A DNA stretch of 64,000 nt, taken from contig PLCN01000002.1 of NCBI GenBank assembly GCA_003134785.1, positions 310,219 to 374,218 of the forward strand, written 5' to 3'. How positions within the stretch are numbered: position 1 is the first letter of the stretch; every line of letters begins with the position of its first letter. The stretch is from Spartobacteria bacterium (GTDB lineage: Bacteria > Verrucomicrobiota > Verrucomicrobiia > Chthoniobacterales > UBA10450). The translations under genes were made by a program, and so were the position numbers. The notes beneath the pieces are model-generated. The model was not told the DNA's origin, searched no databases, and saw nothing but the letters and a program-made list of their open reading frames with translations. Below are positions 47,209-57,702 of this stretch, piece by piece.

Positions 47209-47774
47209 TCCTCGCGGCCGGCGGATCGTCCCGGTTCGGGCAGCCAAAGCAACTGTTGCCATTTCGTGAAGAGAGTTTGGTTCGGCGCGCTGTCCGCGCC
47301 GCGGCTGAAGCCGGTTGCGGACGTATCGCCGTCGTCGCCGGCGAACAGCGTGATCTAATCGAAGTGGAATTGCGTGACACGGCGGCGTTCGTGATTCACA
47401 ACCCCCACTGGCAGCGAGGAGTCGGCACTTCCATTCGGAGCGGTTTGCAGCATTTGCGCAACGCGCAGCCGAAAGTGGACGCCGTCATTGTGCTGGCGTG
47501 CGATCAACCTTTCGTCGATGCGCGAATAATTTCCGCGCTGATCACCATGCGGGACGACTCCGGCAAATCGATCGTGGCGTCTCGTTACGCGAAGACGCTC
47601 GGCGTGCCGGCGCTTTTCGATCGCTCCTGTTTCGAAGCGTTGCTTGCATTGCCGGATGAGTCGGGTGCGAAAGCGCTGATCGAATCCCGCGCCGGCGACG
47701 TAGCTGAAATCGAATTCGAACAAGGCGCGATCGATATCGATACGCCGGACGATTTTGTGCGCCTAACGAGCTAA
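47187..47774 (+). CDS. MobA/MocA-like nucleotidyltransferase
   Basis: MRSVGAIILAAGGSSRFGQPKQLLPFREESLVRRAVRAAAEAG...VIVLACDQPFVDARIISALI; overlaps XdhC gene. Confidence 0.92.
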   Translation: MRSVGAIILAAGGSSRFGQPKQLLPFREESLVRRAVRAAAEAGCGRIAVVAGEQRDLIEVELRDTAAFVIHNPHWQRGVGTSIRSGLQHLRNAQPKVDAVIVLACDQPFVDARIISALITMRDDSGKSIVASRYAKTLGVPALFDRSCFEALLALPDESGAKALIESRAGDVAEIEFEQGAIDIDTPDDFVRLTS

Positions 47775-47799
47775 GAAGTCGATACCGCGGTAAAGATCC

Positions 47800-50256
47800 C
47801 TACCTGGCAACATCGGGCGGTGGAGCGCTCGCTCCATCTTCAGTTTTCTCCAACGCATTGGCCAGCACTTCATCCACGTTTTGGACTGGGATGAATTTGA
47901 TTTTCTCTTTTGCCTCCTGAGGAATGTCGACCAAATCTTTCTCGTTTAGTTTCGGGAACAGGACCGTGGTAATGCCCGCGCGCATCGCGCCGAGACTCTT
48001 CTCTTTTAACCCCCCGATCGGAAGGACTAGACCGCGCAAAGTCACTTCGCCCGTCATCGCGACATCGGCCCGCACCGACCTATTGCTGAAGAGCGAGGCG
48101 AGCGCCGTGAACATCGCGATGCCGGCGGATGGACCATCCTTCGGCACAGCGCCCGCCGGCACATGGACGTGAATGTCGCTCTCGCGAAAATCTTCCGATT
48201 TCACGCCGATCGACTCGGCCCGGCTGCGCACCAGACTGAACGCAGCCTGCACTGATTCCTTCATTACTTCGCCGATCTGCCCGGTGAGAGTGATGTTCCC
48301 TTTCCCGGGATAACGGGTCGCTTCGATCAGCAGAATCTCGCCGCCAAAAGGAGTGTAGGCGAGACCGGTGACCACGCCGGGCGCGCTGGTCGTGAGCGCG
48401 CGCTCGCGAATGTATTTTACCGGTCCGAGCATTTCCGTCACGAGCTCGGGTGTGACGGTGACGTGTTCCGTCTTCCCACGCGCCACTCTCGCCGCTACGC
48501 CGCGGCAAACCGCGCCGATCTGCCGCTCGAGTTCGCGCACGCCGGCTTCGTGGGTGTAGTCGTTCACCACGAGCCGCAACGCTTCCTCGGTCCACTCGCA
48601 TTGCTGCGGCTTGAGTCCGTTCTCTTCCAGCTGCCGCCTAACGAGATATTTTTTCGCGATCTGAAGTTTCTCGCTCTCGGTGTAACCGGGCAGTGAAATT
48701 ATTTCCATTCGATCGCGCAGCGGACCGGGAATGCCGTCGATGTAATTCGCGGTCGCGATGAAAATCACCTGTGACAGATCGAATGGGATATCGAGATAGC
48801 GATCGACGAAAGCGTTGTTCTGGCGCGGGTCGAGCACTTCGAGCAGCGCGCTGGCCGGGTCGCCGCGGAAATCCGTTCCGACCTTGTCGATCTCGTCGAG
48901 CATCATGACCGGATTGCGCGTCCCGGCGCGACGCATTTCCTGAATGATCCGCCCCGGCATCGAGCCGATGTAGGTGCGGCGATGACCGCGAATCTCCGCT
49001 TCGTCGCGAATGCCGCCGAGGCTCATCCGCGAAAACTTTCGGCCGAGCGCATCGGCAATCGATTGTCCGAGACTCGTTTTGCCGACCCCCGGCGGGCCGA
49101 GAAAACAAAGGATCGGCCCCTGGCCTAACGGATTCAGTTTCCGCACGGCGAGATATTCGATCAGCCGCCGCTTCACTTTCTCGAGGTCGTAATGATCGCG
49201 ATCGAGAATCTCCTGCGCCTTATCGAGATCGAGATTATCCTCGCCGAACTTCGACCACGGAAGCTCCGCGATTGTCTCGACGTAGCTGACAATGACCGAG
49301 TATTCCGGACTGGCTGGCGGAATGATTTCGAGACGCTTCAATTCGCGCTCGGCTTGCGCCAGCACATCGGCCGGCGGTTTGGATTCTTCCAGCCGGACGC
49401 GAAGTTGCGCGATCTGCTCATCCGCGCCGGTGTCGCCGCCTTCACCCAGCTCACGCTGGATCGCTTTCAATTGGCCGCGCAAATAGGCCTTGCGCTGCGC
49501 GTCGCCGAATTGCGATTGAACGTCCTGCTGCAAACGCTGTTGAATCTGCGCGATCTCGAGCTGGGCCGAGATGTTGATCTGCACGGAACGCACGCGTTTG
49601 CGCAGGTCGAACTCCTCCAAAATCGCCTGCTTCTGGGCGACGTCGATGTTCAGGTTCGGCGCGAGAAAATCCGCGAGCTGTCCGGGATCGTCGATACTGC
49701 GGACTAGCGTGGCGGCCTGCTCCGGCGCATCCGGTGTCAGGTCGAGCAGACGCGCCGCGCTGTCGCGCAGATTCTGAAATTCCGCCTGCCATTCCTTGTC
49801 GTTAGGCGGCGAAATGGATTCCGGGAGATGGACTTCGGCGCGCAGAAATGGATCCGTCGCCACGATCTTGCGCAGAGTGAAGCGCTGGATCCCCTGCACG
49901 ATCATGACGACGCGATCGTCGGCCTGCCGGAGGAGTTTCAACACCAGGGCCGCGGTGCCGACGCTGTATAAATCCTGCGGCTCGGGATTTTCCTTCGCGT
50001 CATCCTTCTGAGTGAGAAGACCGATCACTTTTGAGCGCGGCAAAGTTTCATCCAGCAGCTTAATCGACGCCGGCCGGCTAACGGTGAGTGGCAGGACCGT
50101 GCCCGGGAAAACCACGAATCCGCGGACCGGGAGAATCGAAAGCTCTTCCGGGATTTTGGGCGTCGTTTCCTCGCCCAGGCCGATGGACGCCGGACCCGAT
50201 CGCGCCGGCGGAGTGCTGCTTTCCGATTGCAGTGCTTCGATTTGTCCTTCGCTCAT
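47800..50256 (-). CDS. lon: Endopeptidase La (Lon protease)
   Basis: [124 protein letters not shown]. Confidence 0.97.
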   Translation of the reverse strand: MSEGQIEALQSESSTPPARSGPASIGLGEETTPKIPEELSILPVRGFVVFPGTVLPLTVSRPASIKLLDETLPRSKVIGLLTQKDDAKENPEPQDLYSVGTAALVLKLLRQADDRVVMIVQGIQRFTLRKIVATDPFLRAEVHLPESISPPNDKEWQAEFQNLRDSAARLLDLTPDAPEQAATLVRSIDDPGQLADFLAPNLNIDVAQKQAILEEFDLRKRVRSVQINISAQLEIAQIQQRLQQDVQSQFGDAQRKAYLRGQLKAIQRELGEGGDTGADEQIAQLRVRLEESKPPADVLAQAERELKRLEIIPPASPEYSVIVSYVETIAELPWSKFGEDNLDLDKAQEILDRDHYDLEKVKRRLIEYLAVRKLNPLGQGPILCFLGPPGVGKTSLGQSIADALGRKFSRMSLGGIRDEAEIRGHRRTYIGSMPGRIIQEMRRAGTRNPVMMLDEIDKVGTDFRGDPASALLEVLDPRQNNAFVDRYLDIPFDLSQVIFIATANYIDGIPGPLRDRMEIISLPGYTESEKLQIAKKYLVRRQLEENGLKPQQCEWTEEALRLVVNDYTHEAGVRELERQIGAVCRGVAARVARGKTEHVTVTPELVTEMLGPVKYIRERALTTSAPGVVTGLAYTPFGGEILLIEATRYPGKGNITLTGQIGEVMKESVQAAFSLVRSRAESIGVKSEDFRESDIHVHVPAGAVPKDGPSAGIAMFTALASLFSNRSVRADVAMTGEVTLRGLVLPIGGLKEKSLGAMRAGITTVLFPKLNEKDLVDIPQEAKEKIKFIPVQNVDEVLANALEKTEDGASAPPPDVAR

Positions 50257-50660
50257 TTTTTCAAAGGCAAATAAATCCAGAGCAAACCGTTTTCCTGCTC
50301 GGCAGACGCGCGATCGGCGTCGACTTCGGCCGGCAACGATACCTCGCGCTCGAATGGTCCGTAATCGATTTCGAGCGCAAGCAATTGGAGAGCGCGCCCT
50401 TCGCCATGGTTCGGCTCCGGCACCTCTCGCGTGCCGCGGATGATGACTTGCCGCGGCTCGACGGTCAGATCGATCTTCGATTTCTCAATTCCGGCGAGAT
50501 CGACACAAATCCGGATTGCCGTCTCACAACGAAAGGCATTGATCGCCGGTTGCCACTTTGCCGGCGCGACCCGCGAAAACTGCACCCGGCTGAGCTGGTA
50601 GCTGACATCCCCCAGCGTACCATGCAGCCAGCGTAATTTGATGTTTCGAATCGAGTTCAT
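50253..50660 (-). CDS. Hsp20/alpha-crystallin family protein
   Basis: AINAFRCETAIRICVDLAGIEKSKIDLTVEPRQVIIRGTREVPEP...[42 protein letters not shown]; 4-nt overlap with lon. Confidence 0.92.
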   Translation of the reverse strand: MNSIRNIKLRWLHGTLGDVSYQLSRVQFSRVAPAKWQPAINAFRCETAIRICVDLAGIEKSKIDLTVEPRQVIIRGTREVPEPNHGEGRALQLLALEIDYGPFEREVSLPAEVDADRASAEQENGLLWIYLPLKK

Positions 50661-50840
50661 GCTTCGAGTTGTGTCTGGGTACTTTACGGCGCGTTCAACT
50701 CTCGGCAATAAACGCAGCCCTTCCGCGATCGGCGAACAGCGCAGGGCGACATGGAGTGATGGAACTAATTACTCCTGATTTCGATCCATTACTCCATTCC
50801 GTCCTCGCCCTTTTCGGACCGCGTTGGTGATTTCATTGCG

Positions 50841-51977
50841 ATGCGGTTGGCCTTACGTTCGAAATCGATGAAGGCAATTCTCTTCGCTCTCCTGCTGTTC
50901 CCGCCGATGAGCCTCCGGGCCGCGAACGAAAGCGCTTCGCCGAAGTTCGACGCCGCGGCCGCGGAACGATTCGCGCGCCTGGCACTCGCCTGCGTGGACA
51001 AGGAATATCCGAACAAGATCAGCCACGTGCTGAACAGCGACGCCGACGTTGCGCCGCCGCGTAAACTCACGCCCGCGTTTTACGGATGCTACGACTGGCA
51101 TTCGTCGGTGCATGGTCATTGGCTGCTGGCTCGGCTCGCGCGCACATTTCCGGAAGCGCCGTTTGCCAAGCCGGCGCGGGAAGCGCTGCGGAAAAGCCTG
51201 ACCGCCGAGAATCTAAAACAGGAGGCGGCCTATCTTCGCGAAACGGGCCGATCGAATTTCGAGCGGCCGTATGGATTGGCCTGGCTGCTCCAGTTGATCG
51301 CCGAACTCCACGAATGGGATGACCCGCAAGCGCGAGAGATGTTGGCGAACTTGCGTCCGCTCGAAGAGGCCGCGCTCGAGCGACTGAAGGTGTGGTTGCC
51401 GAAGCTCTCCCATCCCGTGCGCATCGGCGAGCATGCGCAGACTGCGTTCGCTCTCGGCCTCATGCTTGATTACGCCCGCTCGATTGGGAACGAAGGGTTT
51501 GCCAAGCTCCTTATCGAGCAGGCGAGGAAGTTCTATCTCGCCGACAAGGATTGTCCGATGGCCTACGAACCGTCCGGTGAGGATTTCCTTTCACCATGTC
51601 TCGCTGAAGCAGACGTGATGCGCCGGGTGCTGGCGCCGGCTGAGTTCGCCACTTGGTTGCACAAGTTCATGCCTCAAATTCCCAAGACGGCGAACGTGGA
51701 ATGGCTGCCCGTCACGGTTTCGCCGGATCCCAGCGACCCCAAACTCGCGCATCTGGACGGTTTGAACTTGAGTCGTGCGTGGATGCTTGAGGGCATCATC
51801 TCCGCTCTCCCGGCCGGCGATGCGCGCCGGACCGCTCTGGTTGCGGCGGCTGAGGCGCATCGCCACGCCGGATTAGCGGCGGTGACTGGTGCGCACTACG
51901 AAGGCGGACACTGGCTTGGCAGTTTCGCCGTTTATCTCGTCACGGCGCGCGGCGTCCAACAGGAAAAGTCGAAGTAG
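50841..51977 (+). CDS. DUF2891-family protein
   Basis: ARLALACVDKEYPNKISHVLNSDADVAPPRKLTPAFYGCYDWHSSVHGHWLLARLARTFPEAPF...DCPMAYEPSGEDFLSPCLAEADVMRRVL. Confidence 0.88.
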   Translation: MRLALRSKSMKAILFALLLFPPMSLRAANESASPKFDAAAAERFARLALACVDKEYPNKISHVLNSDADVAPPRKLTPAFYGCYDWHSSVHGHWLLARLARTFPEAPFAKPAREALRKSLTAENLKQEAAYLRETGRSNFERPYGLAWLLQLIAELHEWDDPQAREMLANLRPLEEAALERLKVWLPKLSHPVRIGEHAQTAFALGLMLDYARSIGNEGFAKLLIEQARKFYLADKDCPMAYEPSGEDFLSPCLAEADVMRRVLAPAEFATWLHKFMPQIPKTANVEWLPVTVSPDPSDPKLAHLDGLNLSRAWMLEGIISALPAGDARRTALVAAAEAHRHAGLAAVTGAHYEGGHWLGSFAVYLVTARGVQQEKSK

Positions 51978-52018
51978 AGTTCAACCCGGACGACTTCCCG
52001 ATAATCGTCGCGATTCTG

Positions 52019-52102
52019 TTAGACTATCGGCGAAGGAATAAGCCAGCACACGAGCACCGTAAAGAGGACGGTCAGGGTAAGAATAAGGGCGAGTCTATTC
52101 AT
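52019..52102 (-). CDS. Candidate 27-aa single-TM small protein
   Basis: MNRLALILTLTVLFTVLVCWLIPSPIV*, read manually; no homology evidence. Confidence 0.3.
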   Translation of the reverse strand: MNRLALILTLTVLFTVLVCWLIPSPIV

Positions 52103-52296
52103 AATGATTTAGGCAGGATTGCGGTTTGTTTTGTCACAGGGTCGTTCCAGTAAATATAGTATTTCTCATAAATGAGTCGCATCGGTCAATGGAATTGTTA
52201 TGCCAAGCCTAATTTTTTGTTGTTCGCCTCCCGCCTTGTCGGCGTACTCACTGTTTACAATTCACCGCTTTCTGACTGCGCAGACTAGGACAACAC

Positions 52297-53217
52297 TTGG
52301 TTGAAGTGGTTCATATTTTCGACACCCGTCAGCTAGACACGACAGGAATCATCGCCGCCACAGCGCTGGAGACTGATGATGGACTCGCGCTTTTCGATAC
52401 TGGCCCGGAATCGACTTTCTTGAACGTGGCCGCGGAACTCCGCGAAAACGGTTTCTCCCTCAAAGATGTGCGGCACGTGTTTCTGAGTCATATCCACTTC
52501 GACCACGCGGGCGCCGCCTGGCGCTTCGCAGGAAGTGGCGCGACGATCTACGTCCATCCTCGAGGAGCGCCGCATCTCATCGATCCGACGAGGCTGGTCG
52601 ACTCGGCAACGCGCATCTACGGCGCCGAAATGGAGAGGCTTTGGGGTCGAGTTGCGCCGATCCCCGCGGAAAAGGTCAAAGTCCTGCAGGACATGGATGT
52701 CGTCCGCGTCGGCCAGTTTGAAGTGCGCGCAATCGCTACTCCGGGGCACGCCACCCATCATCATGTTTACCAATGGGACGAGAATGTTTTCGGCGGCGAC
52801 GTGGCGGGAGTGCGAATCGACGGAGGTCCACCGGTTCCGCCATTCGTTCCGCCGGAGTTGGACATCGAGTCGTGGCAACAATCGATCGAAAAGATTCGCA
52901 TGATGAATCCGGCGCGCCTTTACCTGCCTCATTTCGGGCTAATCGAAGGCTCCATTTCAGCGCATCTCGATGCGTTGGAAGAACGCATCCGTCGCTGGGC
53001 CCTTTGGTTCCGGGATCGCATTCGGGCCGGGCGGGACGAAGCGCACTTGATCCCCGCGTTCGCTGGATACCTTGCCGAAGAACTGCGCGCGGGCGGCGCG
53101 ACGGAAGAACTGATCCGCGACTACGAATGCGCTGATCCAAGTTTCATGGCGGTTAGCGGAGCAATGCGCTATTGGCGCAAGCATCATCCGGAAGAAATAA
53201 GCGGAGACAATTCGTAG
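52297..53217 (+). CDS. MBL-fold metallo-hydrolase
   Basis: GLALFDTGPESTFLNVAAELRENGFSLKDVRHVFLSHIHFDHAGAAWRFAGSGATIYVHPRGAPHLIDPTRLVDS...ATPGHATHHHVYQW. Confidence 0.95.
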   Translation: MVEVVHIFDTRQLDTTGIIAATALETDDGLALFDTGPESTFLNVAAELRENGFSLKDVRHVFLSHIHFDHAGAAWRFAGSGATIYVHPRGAPHLIDPTRLVDSATRIYGAEMERLWGRVAPIPAEKVKVLQDMDVVRVGQFEVRAIATPGHATHHHVYQWDENVFGGDVAGVRIDGGPPVPPFVPPELDIESWQQSIEKIRMMNPARLYLPHFGLIEGSISAHLDALEERIRRWALWFRDRIRAGRDEAHLIPAFAGYLAEELRAGGATEELIRDYECADPSFMAVSGAMRYWRKHHPEEISGDNS

Positions 53218-53238
53218 AGCGGGTTGCCTTCGTCTGCC

Positions 53239-54015
53239 TCATTGCACGTTGGCTCCCGGTCGCCAGCCGTGCTCTTGCCAGAATGCGCGCACGGCGTCGG
53301 GGCTGCCACGAAATATGTTCCGTTCTGCGTTCCTGATGTTAGCTACGCTCTTTGGATAAGCGGAGCGCGGGAGATCACAAACTCCGTCGCCGGTATACTG
53401 CCACATGGTCCAATGGCCCCACGGCGCGATGCTCCGCGGCTCGTAATGATAGTTGGCCACCCAAAGCCAGCACCGGGCCAGCACCTGTTTGTGAATTGTG
53501 CTCACTCCGGTGCTGTTGATGATCCCCCGGATCCGGTACTCACCGGAGTAAAGCCCTGGATAAACTCCCGTCCGCTCACGGATCCGCTCGACAAATGCCA
53601 CGGCTTGATCGATTCGCATCGTGCCGCCCGGGTAATGCCCGTTCTTCTCGAAATCGAGCACCAGCAAAATTTCATTCGGCCGGCCGGTTCCTTCGGCGCG
53701 ACGCCACGCTGATTCGACCGCGCTCAAAAAGTGATCAGCCTGTCGAACCGGATCGGTAGCATTGGCATAATGATAAGCGCCCCAGAGCAAACCCGCCCGG
53801 ACCGCCGCTCCTTGTCTCGAGCTGTATTTTTCATCCACGACGAACCGCGGATAAGTCGCCTCATGCAGCACGCCGACGGTGCCTTCAGCTTTCATCTGGC
53901 CAAAGTCGGGCTGCATCAGATCGTAATGGGAAAGATTGACCACGCTGATGCCGGCGAAGGCAGAAAGCTGCGGCGCCAGGAGCGCCAACAAAACGCGAAG
54001 GAAAAAGAATTTCAT
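53239..54015 (-). CDS. Glycoside hydrolase family 25 (lysozyme-like) secreted protein
   Basis: VVNLSHYDLMQPDFGQMKAEGTVGVLHEATYPRFVVDEKYSSRQGAAVRAGLLWGAYHYANATDPVRQADHFL...LLVLDFEKNGHYPGGTMRIDQAVAFVERIRERTGVYPGLYSG. Confidence 0.88.
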   Translation of the reverse strand: MKFFFLRVLLALLAPQLSAFAGISVVNLSHYDLMQPDFGQMKAEGTVGVLHEATYPRFVVDEKYSSRQGAAVRAGLLWGAYHYANATDPVRQADHFLSAVESAWRRAEGTGRPNEILLVLDFEKNGHYPGGTMRIDQAVAFVERIRERTGVYPGLYSGEYRIRGIINSTGVSTIHKQVLARCWLWVANYHYEPRSIAPWGHWTMWQYTGDGVCDLPRSAYPKSVANIRNAERNIFRGSPDAVRAFWQEHGWRPGANVQ

Positions 54016-54154
54016 CGCGCGGACGATAGCCGCACGGCATCTCACGCACAAAGTAAAACAAGGCCTTTCGATGTGAACTGCCAAACGCGCGCCGTTCCGA
54101 TAGCTCCTATCGGCAATGGCGGATAACACGTGACCGCGAAGCGGGACGCTCGGC

Positions 54155-54577
54155 TCAATCGCCCTTTACCTGAGCGATCCAGTCGTCCCGGCGCGCTTTC
54201 CAGCTTTCATCGACGGCCTGCCATCTAACGTTTTGTTCGAACTCTAAGAGGAGATTTGCAGCTTCTCTCCGAGTGGTGGCGGCTTTGCAATCGTTCACCC
54301 AGCCGCTTCTCCTTGTTCTCCAGGCACTGTCTACCGCTTTCCATTTCACATGCGCTTCCAGTTTCAATAATTGTTGGGCCACACATTCGGGATCGTCGCA
54401 GGCAGCGGTAGTTGCGACCCAATTGGATCTTAGTTGTCTCCAAGCGCCATCCACGGCGCTCCAGTTGATATGGGATTCAAGCTCCACCAATTGTTTTCCC
54501 AACGGAACTGCCACAGCTGCGTTTGCTTTCAAGACAACTGCTGCGACGACGATGATCAAGGTTGCCAATTTTCTCAT
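54155..54577 (-). CDS. Secreted protein of three tandem ~39-aa W-rich repeats
   Basis: LVELESHINWSAVDGAWRQLRSNWV / LLKLEAHVKWKAVDSAWRTRRSGWV / LLEFEQNVRWQAVDESWKARRDDWI. Confidence 0.75.
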   Translation of the reverse strand: MRKLATLIIVVAAVVLKANAAVAVPLGKQLVELESHINWSAVDGAWRQLRSNWVATTAACDDPECVAQQLLKLEAHVKWKAVDSAWRTRRSGWVNDCKAATTRREAANLLLEFEQNVRWQAVDESWKARRDDWIAQVKGD

Positions 54578-54702
54578 TCGTTTTGTATTTGGATTTATGG
54601 GGATCCCTTAGCTCAACAAGAAATAACAAGATTCGAATTTCTCCGCGAGAAATCATTTTGTTGTCGTTAGGCGGGCAGGTCGTCTCCAAACTTCGCGCCG
54701 GG

Positions 54703-55242
54703 CTATGCCCGCGGCGCAGCGTTCTTCGCCGCCTCGGAAATCATCTTCTTGAACGCTTCGGTCGATGCTTTCACGACAGCCTCAGGTCCCGTCATTTTGA
54801 TATACACGTCGCCGTCCGCGCTTTCGAGAATCGCACCGCAGAGCGCGTAGCCGGTCATCGGGGTCGTCGGACCGCCGGGCATGCCGCTGCTGAAAGTTCC
54901 CTCAGTCGAGGCAAAGGTGATCTTTACGGACCCGGCCTGGATGGTTTCAGTTTTCCGTTTGTCCTCGCTGCCGGGGAATTGACCGAACCAACGCGCGACA
55001 TTATCGGACGCTGTGCCACCCTGGCCGCCGCCAAATTGAAAGAACGTCACCTCCGCTTTGGCAGATCCTTCCCCGATTTCGAGCTGCGCTTTGCGCATCG
55101 GGGACGAGGGCGTCACTTTTTTCCAGCCACCGGGAACCGCGAAGGTGAATGGCCCTACCTTGACTGGCTCCGAGGGCTGCTCGGCCGGAGCGGCGGTCGC
55201 GGCCAGCAGAAAAAAACCGAAGACGGCGAATGCTTTTCTCAT
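54703..55242 (-). CDS. Secreted hypothetical protein
   Basis: MRKAFAVFGFFLLAATAAPAEQPSEPVKVGPFTFAVPGGWKKVTPSSPMRKAQLEIGEGSAKAEVTFFQFGGGQGGTASDNVARWFGQF. Confidence 0.7.
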   Translation of the reverse strand: MRKAFAVFGFFLLAATAAPAEQPSEPVKVGPFTFAVPGGWKKVTPSSPMRKAQLEIGEGSAKAEVTFFQFGGGQGGTASDNVARWFGQFPGSEDKRKTETIQAGSVKITFASTEGTFSSGMPGGPTTPMTGYALCGAILESADGDVYIKMTGPEAVVKASTEAFKKMISEAAKNAAPRA

Positions 55243-55335
55243 AAGGAGGAATAATAGTGCGACTTCGCTCGACCTGACAAGACTCCGCTCGACATCGCCT
55301 CCAAAGACGCGCTACATTACGGCCCCTCCAATTTT

Positions 55336-57084
55336 ATGCACTTGCGATTCCTCATTCCCGCGATCGGCCTGCTTCTGAGTGACGCGTGCTTCGCGCAATC
55401 CGATCTGCCGGCGGCCGATTCGAGCGCGCTCGATTTCAAGCAATGGGGTTTGCTCGCGATCCAGGATGGCGGGCGGCGCAAACCGATCGATACCTTTGCC
55501 CATGAGACGCTGATCAAAATCACAGGGCGCTCGAGTTACACCGACACCCGTGGCCGGAACTGGCAGGCGAATGATTTCGTTCTCTCGGCCTTGCTCGACA
55601 CCCACAAATGGAAGGACGAGCCGATGGTCCTAGTGTCGTTAGGCCAATTGATTGAGAAGCTTGGTCTCGACAAAACGCAGCGGCGCTTTTCCTTTTCGCA
55701 ATTGACGGCGCTGCCGGAGTTGAACCGCCTCGCGAGCGAAGCGCACGCGCTGCGAAAGGCCGAGAAACCGCTCGATCGTGTCCAGAGTGAAGTGATGAGT
55801 GTGAGCGAACGCCTGGCGCTTTTCGCGCACTTGATGGACGGGAGTGTGTTTCTCCTTGTGCCGGCCGCGGAGAAAACCACCGATGCCTGGGTCGTACCGC
55901 CCGAATACGCCCGCTACTACCAGGAAGCGCAGTTCAGCGCACCGATGACGCAGTTGCAAACGCTCGCGAACGCCTACATGAAGGCCGACAATTTCCAGTT
56001 CAACCGCGCCGCCAATCAACTGCGTGATGGCTTGCGCGGCCTGAGTCCGAAGATCTACCCGGAGGAATCACAGCTGCGGCTCGAATATTTTTATAACTAC
56101 TGGGATGGCTTCTATCGCGCCGCCTGGTCTTACGGAATCGCGCTGCTTTTGCTCGCCCTCGCACACGTTCGCCGCGCTCCCCCGGTAGCCGCTTCGCTGC
56201 GTGAAGCGTCCCGAAAGGGCGGCCTCCTTCAAACCATCGGCATCGTCATAGCAATCATCGGTCTGCTCTTCCACGCGAGCGGCATCGCCATGCGTTGCCT
56301 GATCGCCGGCCGGCCGCCGGTGACGAATATGTATGAATCCATCATCTGGGTTTCGTTCGCGGTCTCGTTTTTCGGAATGATCTTTTTCGCGCGCTATCGG
56401 ACTCCGGTCTACCTGCTCGCCGCGCTGCCGGTCTCGCTCGTCGCGCTTCTGCTCGTGCACCAAATGCCGATCGCCATGCCCTCGAGCATCGATCCGCTCG
56501 TGCCGGTCTTGCGCGATAACTTCTGGCTCACCATCCACGTCCTCACCATCACGCTGAGCTATGCGGCCTTCGCGCTCGCCATGGGGTTCGGGCACATCCT
56601 GCTTTACCGTTACGCGCGCAACCCGGTCTCCGCGCGGGCGGATCAGCCGATGCATTTCTGGCTTTACCGGGTGCTCCAGCTAGGTGTTATTCTTCTCGCG
56701 GCCGGAACGATCCTCGGCGGCGTTTGGGCCAACTATTCCTGGGGCCGCTTCTGGGGCTGGGACCCGAAAGAGACTTGGGCCCTCATCGCCCTGCTTTGTT
56801 ACATCCTTACTTTGCACGGTCGTCTCGCCGGTTGGTGGACGCAATTTGGTTTGGTGGTAGCCAGCGTGGTTTGTTTCCTGGCCGTGTTAATGGCGTGGTA
56901 TGGCGTCAATTTTGTTCTGGGCAAAGGCTTGCATAGCTATGGCTTCGGTCTCGGCGGCGAGACCTATGTCGTCACCTTCGTTATCGCCGATCTGTTATTC
57001 GTCGGCTTTGCCTGCTGGCGTTATAAGAGCAGTAGGAAACTTGGAGCCAGTCAAAGTATCCCGAGTGAACCGGTAGCGGTTTAG
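55336..57084 (+). CDS. ccsA: Cytochrome c biogenesis protein CcsA (with N-terminal extracytoplasmic extension)
   Basis: GGVWANYSWGRFWGWDPKETWALIALLCYILTLHGRLAGWW tryptophan-rich WWD-type motif; multi-TM; VNFVLGKGLHSYGFG. Confidence 0.92.
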   Translation: MHLRFLIPAIGLLLSDACFAQSDLPAADSSALDFKQWGLLAIQDGGRRKPIDTFAHETLIKITGRSSYTDTRGRNWQANDFVLSALLDTHKWKDEPMVLVSLGQLIEKLGLDKTQRRFSFSQLTALPELNRLASEAHALRKAEKPLDRVQSEVMSVSERLALFAHLMDGSVFLLVPAAEKTTDAWVVPPEYARYYQEAQFSAPMTQLQTLANAYMKADNFQFNRAANQLRDGLRGLSPKIYPEESQLRLEYFYNYWDGFYRAAWSYGIALLLLALAHVRRAPPVAASLREASRKGGLLQTIGIVIAIIGLLFHASGIAMRCLIAGRPPVTNMYESIIWVSFAVSFFGMIFFARYRTPVYLLAALPVSLVALLLVHQMPIAMPSSIDPLVPVLRDNFWLTIHVLTITLSYAAFALAMGFGHILLYRYARNPVSARADQPMHFWLYRVLQLGVILLAAGTILGGVWANYSWGRFWGWDPKETWALIALLCYILTLHGRLAGWWTQFGLVVASVVCFLAVLMAWYGVNFVLGKGLHSYGFGLGGETYVVTFVIADLLFVGFACWRYKSSRKLGASQSIPSEPVAV

Positions 57085-57195
57085 TTCTGGCGCTCATCCC
57101 CCATTTGAACCGCAAGGATTGCCCAACCTAGACTGATAGAAGCTTCACTTTCAAAGAGACACGTTCGTCCCATTCTCGTTTGCTACTTCCCCACC

Positions 57196-57671
57196 ATGAA
57201 TTACGTGGTTGTATATGATGTCGGATAAAGCTGGTATCGCCATTGGTGGTTTCCGGGCGGAGGTCTGCTGTTATTCGCCGTTGCGCTATTCATGTTTCCT
57301 TTCCGCCACAAGGTGCGCTCGCGTTTCCAACGCGGGCTGATCATTCTGAGTCCCGTATTTACAGCTATTTGGACGTTTGTCACATTAGGTCTTGTCGCGA
57401 CTGACTATTTCTTTCTCGCGTCCGATCTGCGCAATGGCAGGTGCGAAGTGGTCGAGGGCATTGTGACGCAGTTTGAGCCTTGGAGCGACATAAGCAAAAA
57501 AGATGAGACATTCGTTGTAAATGGCCATCGTTTCCACTATTCCGACTTCACTATCACAGCTTCAACAACACGAAGAAGTATGGCGGCCCCATTCACGAGG
57601 GGCTGCAGGTTCGCATCCATTACAGCGGGAACAAAATCGCAAGGCTTGAGATCGCTAACCCACAAAAGTAG
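57196..57671 (+). pseudogene. Disrupted small membrane-protein gene (in-frame stop plus frameshift)
   Basis: MNYVVVYDVG*SWYRHWWFPGGGLLLFAVALFMFPFRHKVRS...NGHRFHYSDFTIT then frame change to GFNNTKKYGGPIHEGLQVRIHYSGNKIARLEIANPQK*. Confidence 0.6.
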
Positions 57672-57702
57672 CCTATCTCTTTAGGCGACGTTTCGACTAC
57701 CT

